Source: a bacterium
GTDB taxonomy: Bacteria > Pseudomonadota > Alphaproteobacteria > Sphingomonadales > Sphingomonadaceae
Assembly (NCBI GenBank): GCA_030824575.1
Contig: JAVBXL010000109.1
Coordinates: 1-46,776 of the forward strand
Length of the DNA stretch: 46,776 nucleotides
Direction: 5' to 3'
Shown here: positions 42,809-46,776 of the stretch, piece after piece
Layout: every line of letters starts with the position of its first letter
Position numbering within the stretch: position 1 is the stretch's first letter
Made by a program: the position numbers and the translations under genes
The notes under the pieces: generated by a model
Told to the model about the DNA's origin: nothing
The model's database searches: none
The model's input: only the letters and a program-made list of their open reading frames with translations

Positions 42809-45800
42809 GGCAAGCCATGCGTCATCTTATCCGCCTGGCATGCGTCCTTCTGGGATGTCTGGGCGCCACACCCGCGCTGGCCATCGATGCCAGTTACCAC
42901 ACATGGGACGGGTTTTCCGAAACCGTCGACGCGTTCCACCTCGTAGCGATGATCTTCGGCGATCCGCGCTACGAGACGCTGGTCGTCATCATCGCGGTGG
43001 TCGGCATCGCATTTGGCGCTGTCATCGCCAGCATCAAGGGCTCGGGCATGGGCCTTGTCGCCTTCGGCTTCCAAATGCTGGTCGGTATCGGCCTGTTCGC
43101 CGGCATGATCGCCACGACCGGCACGGTCCACATCTATGACAGGGTGCGCAACGCCTATCAGCCGGTTGGCGATGTCCCCAACCTCATCGTGCTGGTCGCT
43201 GGCGTCACCAATTTGATGGAGCGGGCACTTGCCGAAACCATCGACGACAACACGACCGATCCCAATGCCAAGCTGGAGTTCGGCGCGGGTGGACATGCAT
43301 TCGACCTGTTCCTGAACGCGGTTAGCCCACGCAGCCCGATCGTGGACACGTTCCTCGACGCGAGCGTGAAGGATTATGTGCGCCAATGCTATCCGGTTGC
43401 GCGAGTCTCGCCGGCCTATGGGGTCGACGACGATCAGCTTTTCCGGACGTCGACCGACCTTCCCGCCTCGTTCGCGGCGATGGCCGGCCCCGCCACCTTC
43501 TCGACCGTGTTCACGGCGAGCGACAAGGCCGGGACGACGATGAGCTGCGATGCGGCCTGGGGCTACATTGCCGATCGTCTCTCGGACGCCACATTGTTCG
43601 ACGCATATAGCGATCAGGTCTGCGCCCGCACCGGCTTCGATGTCACCCAGGCCACCCAGCGCGATCGCTGCCGCCAGCAGATCGATGCGCTGGGCGACAT
43701 GATGCTGGGCCAGTCGATGAGCCGGCAGAAGTTCTTGACCAACATCCTGCTCGGCCAGACCGTGGGCGACGTCCTGTTCGAGGATTCGCCGGCCGCGACC
43801 GCGCGCGTGATGGCGAACCGGGCCATCGAATCCAATGGCCTTGCCACGCTCTCGACTGCCAATGAATGGATGCCGACCATCCGCGCCTCAGTGTTCGCGA
43901 TCATGCTCATGATGATGCCGATCGCGCTGCTGTTCATCCTGACCCCGATCAACCTGCGGGTCGCCAGCTTCGCGCTGGGGCTGTTCGTGTTCGTCGCCCT
44001 ATGGGGCGTGATCGATGCCGGCATATACCAGTTGACCCTCGGCCGGGCGATGGACGTGCTCGCCGAACTGCGCGCGACCAGCGTCGCCGCCGACAGTTGG
44101 ATCCTGGCACCGTCGGCAGCGATGAAGGCGCTCGCCATCTTTGGGTCGTTCCGCACCGCCGCGGCGGGGTTGGCCGGGGCGTTCGTGTTCACCGTATTCC
44201 GCTTCTCGGGCAATATGTTCACGGCCTTCACCTCGGGCATGCTGGGTGTCCAGGGCCAGGGGAGCATGGCGGCCGCGACGGTAGGAACCAGCGAGGGCTA
44301 TGCCTCGGCGCTGGAAGCGCAGGCATCGGCTAGTGGCACCACGGCGCGGCGATCGACGTCATCCGGGTTCGGCGACTTTGGTGAACGCAGCAGCTTTGGT
44401 CTGGACCGAAGTTTCGCTTCGGCCGGATCGGTGCTTGGCGAACATGGTGGTGGGGCAGCGGGAACGGCGGCCTTTGGCCTGGGTCGTACAGACGCCGCGC
44501 GGGAGCTGGGAGGCCTCTCCCCTGCCCTCGTCGGGCGGGATCTGAGCGATCCCGCGACTTCCCGCGCGATCCGCAGCAACGCCGCGACGTCTGCCATTCA
44601 CAATTTTGCCCAGGGCGACGCGCTGCGCAAGCTGGGCACCAGCTACTTCGGGGAAGGCCAGACCGGCGAGCGCGCCTTTGCTGCCTTCGCGCAGAACATG
44701 GTGCAGTGGAAGGCGTTCGGTGACCAGCGCGCCTATGAGATGATGCAGTCGGGCGCGCAGCGGCATTTCGAGCGCAGCGGCTATGATGCAAAGGACGCCG
44801 CACTCAAGGCCTCAACTGTGATCGGCCAGGCAAGCGCCGATCCAACCTTCGCCAAGCTGACCGCCAACGCCTTCGATCAGGAAAAGATGCTGCGTAATGA
44901 CCTGACTGCCGCGCAGACCCAGGTCGGCGCGATGGAAGGCCGGCGCGACTATGCCGGTGACAGGGTTACTGCCATCGAGCGGGGCAATGTCGCAACCGAG
45001 CAGGCGCACCGCACCGGCGGCAATCAGGGGCAACGGCAGGCCGCGGCCATGCTTGGCCTTTCGGTCACCGAAACCAGCCGCCGCGTCGGGTTCATCAATG
45101 CTTTGTCGGGCGAAGCGCGTTCGACCGCGATCACCCAGCTCTCGCGTTCGACCGGGCGCAATGAAGCGCAGGTGCTGCGGGCGCTGGAAAGTTACAATGC
45201 CGCTGTCCAGGTCGGTACCGCCGACGGAGCGAGCGCGGAAGCCGCGCGCGAGGGCACGAGTGTCTACGGCCGCACGCGTGAAGCGGCGGGTTACGACTTT
45301 GCCGAGCGGTCTGGGAAGCTCGACGCCCAGCGCGAGATTGGTCCGGATGGGGTTCGCGGCAATGCACAAATCGGCGAGCAACGGCGGCAGGCGGACAATG
45401 CAGGCTTTGCCGAGGGCGCAGCCGCCGCCGGTGTATCTGTCCGGGAGGCCGCACGCCTCGATTCCTTCATCCGCGCGTTGGCGGGCACTGCCGGAAACCA
45501 GGTCGATATGGCGGAAGGCGGCGCAGAAGGCGTCGCCGATCGGGCGCGCAATGAGCGATTGACAGGAATAGTCGACAAGGAGCGGCTAACCCGCACCCAA
45601 GCGTTGTTGCGCGCGCATGGGATCGAGATGTCGAAGCGCCAGATTGCAATGGACCAGAATGGGGACATCGGCCTAAACCTGACTCCGGAGCTCGCGGCGC
45701 AGATGTGGCGGGGCGGGCTCATCAACGAGAGCCAGCTCGGCGCCATCGCCAATGGCGGGCATGCCCGGTTTAGCTTCGCGCACAATGATCTGCTCGTCTC

Positions 45801-46560
45801 CAGCAGCACTGGGTTCAGCCAGTCTGCGCGAAACGACACGAGTACGCGGTTCGAAGCCGGCAAACAGGCGGGCCCGGACACGATCGAGCATTTTCTGGGC
45901 AGCGGGGCGCAAGGCCAGACCGCCATGGCTAACTGGTTGCGCGGCGGGTTCGAGATGGATCGGCAGGGCAACTGGCGGTTGAAACCGCAGGTCGCCGATA
46001 CGCTGGAGCGCGATGTCACTGCGATCATGGTGCAAACCGGGTGGCAAAGATCGCTTTCTCGAAATGCAGAACATCAGACGGGCGATACTCAGGGCGTTTC
46101 TGGCGACCTTACTGCTACCGCATCACGGGGGATTAGTTCAGGTGGGAAAGAGGGCGAAGAAAAAGGTGGCGCCAAAGGTAGTGCCGTCGGTTCGCTAACG
46201 GGCAAGTTGAGTGCGGACATAACGGATCGCGGAATCGCTTCAGTTTCGGCTCGCTCGTCGATCGACATCGTGAATTACGATGTTCGGGAGGCAATTGCCT
46301 CCGCAGAGAAAACGGCTGCCCGCTCCGGTCGCCCGGAGGAGACTTTTGCGAAACACTTGAGTGAGCAAGTGCTTGGCAATGACGGCTTGCGCAACCGCTA
46401 TCTGAGGCAGGCGGATGCGGGCCGTGGCACAGTCGATGTAACGGGTCCGATCACATCGATGGAGCAGTCTTCGATCCTTAGTTCCGGACGACTGCTGTTC
46501 GATCGGGATAACGGAATGGCCGATGGCGATCCCAGCTTCAAGGAGCGGCGGGATCCATGA
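42805..46560 (+). CDS. traG: TraG, mating-pair stabilisation/entry-exclusion target protein
   Basis: 1251-aa inner-membrane protein (F TraG is about 940 aa, so this is long). N-terminal signal-like helix, then membrane segments near 42-60, 70-110 and 355-470 (IRASVFAIMLMMMPIALLFIL, FALGLFVFVALWGVIDAGIY). A long soluble, Ala/Gly/Ser-rich C-terminal region from about 490 carries repeats of charged helices. TraG acts in pilus assembly (N-part) and in mating-pair stabilisation; the C-part is the target of entry exclusion. The GTG at 42805 overlaps the traH stop; an ATG four codons later is an alternative. The last 500 bp are slightly more AT-rich than the rest. Confidence 0.93.
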   Translation: MRQAMRHLIRLACVLLGCLGATPALAIDASYHTWDGFSETVDAFHLVAMIFGDPRYETLVVIIAVVGIAFGAVIASIKGSGMGLVAFGFQMLVGIGLFAGMIATTGTVHIYDRVRNAYQPVGDVPNLIVLVAGVTNLMERALAETIDDNTTDPNAKLEFGAGGHAFDLFLNAVSPRSPIVDTFLDASVKDYVRQCYPVARVSPAYGVDDDQLFRTSTDLPASFAAMAGPATFSTVFTASDKAGTTMSCDAAWGYIADRLSDATLFDAYSDQVCARTGFDVTQATQRDRCRQQIDALGDMMLGQSMSRQKFLTNILLGQTVGDVLFEDSPAATARVMANRAIESNGLATLSTANEWMPTIRASVFAIMLMMMPIALLFILTPINLRVASFALGLFVFVALWGVIDAGIYQLTLGRAMDVLAELRATSVAADSWILAPSAAMKALAIFGSFRTAAAGLAGAFVFTVFRFSGNMFTAFTSGMLGVQGQGSMAAATVGTSEGYASALEAQASASGTTARRSTSSGFGDFGERSSFGLDRSFASAGSVLGEHGGGAAGTAAFGLGRTDAARELGGLSPALVGRDLSDPATSRAIRSNAATSAIHNFAQGDALRKLGTSYFGEGQTGERAFAAFAQNMVQWKAFGDQRAYEMMQSGAQRHFERSGYDAKDAALKASTVIGQASADPTFAKLTANAFDQEKMLRNDLTAAQTQVGAMEGRRDYAGDRVTAIERGNVATEQAHRTGGNQGQRQAAAMLGLSVTETSRRVGFINALSGEARSTAITQLSRSTGRNEAQVLRALESYNAAVQVGTADGASAEAAREGTSVYGRTREAAGYDFAERSGKLDAQREIGPDGVRGNAQIGEQRRQADNAGFAEGAAAAGVSVREAARLDSFIRALAGTAGNQVDMAEGGAEGVADRARNERLTGIVDKERLTRTQALLRAHGIEMSKRQIAMDQNGDIGLNLTPELAAQMWRGGLINESQLGAIANGGHARFSFAHNDLLVSSSTGFSQSARNDTSTRFEAGKQAGPDTIEHFLGSGAQGQTAMANWLRGGFEMDRQGNWRLKPQVADTLERDVTAIMVQTGWQRSLSRNAEHQTGDTQGVSGDLTATASRGISSGGKEGEEKGGAKGSAVGSLTGKLSADITDRGIASVSARSSIDIVNYDVREAIASAEKTAARSGRPEETFAKHLSEQVLGNDGLRNRYLRQADAGRGTVDVTGPITSMEQSSILSSGRLLFDRDNGMADGDPSFKERRDP

Positions 46561-46657
46561 TTTTAGTCCTGAATAACGCCGATATGTCGGAGATGTATGT
46601 CACCCGACCGAGCATCGGATGGATCTGTATAGGGATCAATCAATGGCCGTCGCGACG
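46557..46657 (+). pseudogene. Start of an ORF coupled to traG, interrupted by an IS
   Basis: An ATG at 46557 overlaps the traG stop as ATGA, the same coupling used throughout the operon. It opens MILVLNNADMSEMYVTRPSI and continues to the presumed IS end at about 46658; read across it, the frame stops at a TAA near 46698. About 33 native codons remain. The protein is not recognised. A gene that once followed traG seems to have been cut off by the insertion. Confidence 0.5.
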
Positions 46658-46776
46658 GGGACTGTCAGGATTTCCGTGTGTGGGCGGGCATAATGGGTAA
46701 CAAGGAGTCCCACCATGTCTCGACGCAAAGAACCCGTTATTCCCAATGCGCTTCTCGACCAGCTTTTGGCCGGATG
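46658..46776 (+). mobile_element. Left end of an IS256-family element (runs off the window)
   Basis: The stretch GGGACTGTCAGGATTTCC (from about 46658) just ahead of a transposase start looks like the left terminal inverted repeat of an IS256-family element. The exact boundary and target duplication cannot be fixed because the right end is outside the window. Confidence 0.6.
46715..46776 (+). CDS. IS256-family transposase, N-terminal fragment
   Basis: The first 20 codons are visible, MSRRKEPVIPNALLDQLLAG, which match the N-terminus of IS256-family (mutator-type, DDE) transposases found in sphingomonads. AAGGAG precedes the ATG at 46715. The remainder lies outside the window, so whether the element is intact is unknown. 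Confidence 0.75.
   Translation, partial: MSRRKEPVIPNALLDQLLAG

Noticed and set aside
1..46776. oriT, CRISPR array, tRNA or rRNA genes
   Set aside because: No array of spaced identical repeats, no tRNA-like cloverleaf and no relaxase-linked nick region could be recognised by reading.

Overview
The window looks like part of a large conjugative plasmid, or less likely an integrative conjugative element, from a sphingomonad (Alphaproteobacteria, Sphingomonadales; Sphingobium, Sphingomonas or Novosphingobium type). This is inferred from the GC-rich coding sequence, a plasmid backbone of a ParB-like protein, a strawberry-notch methyltransferase/helicase, a CHC2/Toprim protein and RadC, a complete F-type mating-pair-formation operon, and a lasso peptide precursor whose C-terminus resembles known Sphingobium lasso peptides. 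No rRNA, tRNA, CRISPR array, relaxase, coupling protein, ParA or replication initiator was recognised in the window.

Layout. (1) 1-9.8 kb, plasmid maintenance: a strawberry-notch-like methyltransferase/helicase that stops early, a YecA/SEC-C protein, a 673-aa ParB-like protein, an HU-family protein, a sigma-region-4-like regulator overlapping a CHC2/Toprim protein, a LuxR-type HTH protein with a C-terminal membrane anchor, two small proteins and a RadC/JAB protein. (2) 9.9-13.3 kb, a toxin/defence-like island: a winged-helix-like ORF running in frame into an AbrB-type antitoxin, a VapC-type PIN toxin, a single-chain nucleotidyltransferase-HEPN protein and a Fic protein. (3) 13.6-23.9 kb, a complete lasso peptide system. 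On the plus strand are an ECF sigma factor, FecR-type anti-sigma, TonB-dependent receptor with N-terminal signalling domain, and an S9-type lasso isopeptidase. Converging on the minus strand are the precursor (43 aa, easily missed), the RRE/transglutaminase-like leader peptidase and the asparagine-synthetase-like cyclase, behind a GntR and an XRE-type regulator. (4) 24.0-24.8 kb, a divergent control region with four tandem 21-bp repeats. (5) 24.8-46.56 kb, one long, tightly overlapping transfer operon: dsbC, pilin, traL, E, K, B, V, C, three small membrane proteins, traW, traU, a 108-aa ORF, a traN split in two, trbC, an S26-peptidase traF, a thioredoxin-like traF, a second thioredoxin-like protein, traH and traG. 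(6) 46.56-46.78 kb: the next translationally coupled ORF appears interrupted by an IS256-type element that runs off the end.

How it may work together. The predicted lasso peptide has a Gly1-Asp8 ring of eight residues and a 13-residue tail ending in GLSDD. The FecI/FecR/TonB-receptor set suggests that the peptide, or a ligand bound to it, is sensed and imported at the cell surface, and the isopeptidase suggests that it is opened afterwards. No dedicated ABC exporter (D gene) is present, which is usual for this isopeptidase class. Placement beside the transfer operon means the peptide system could move between cells as a unit. Both lasA and the pilin gene, whose products are needed in excess over their neighbours, are followed by strong RNA hairpins.
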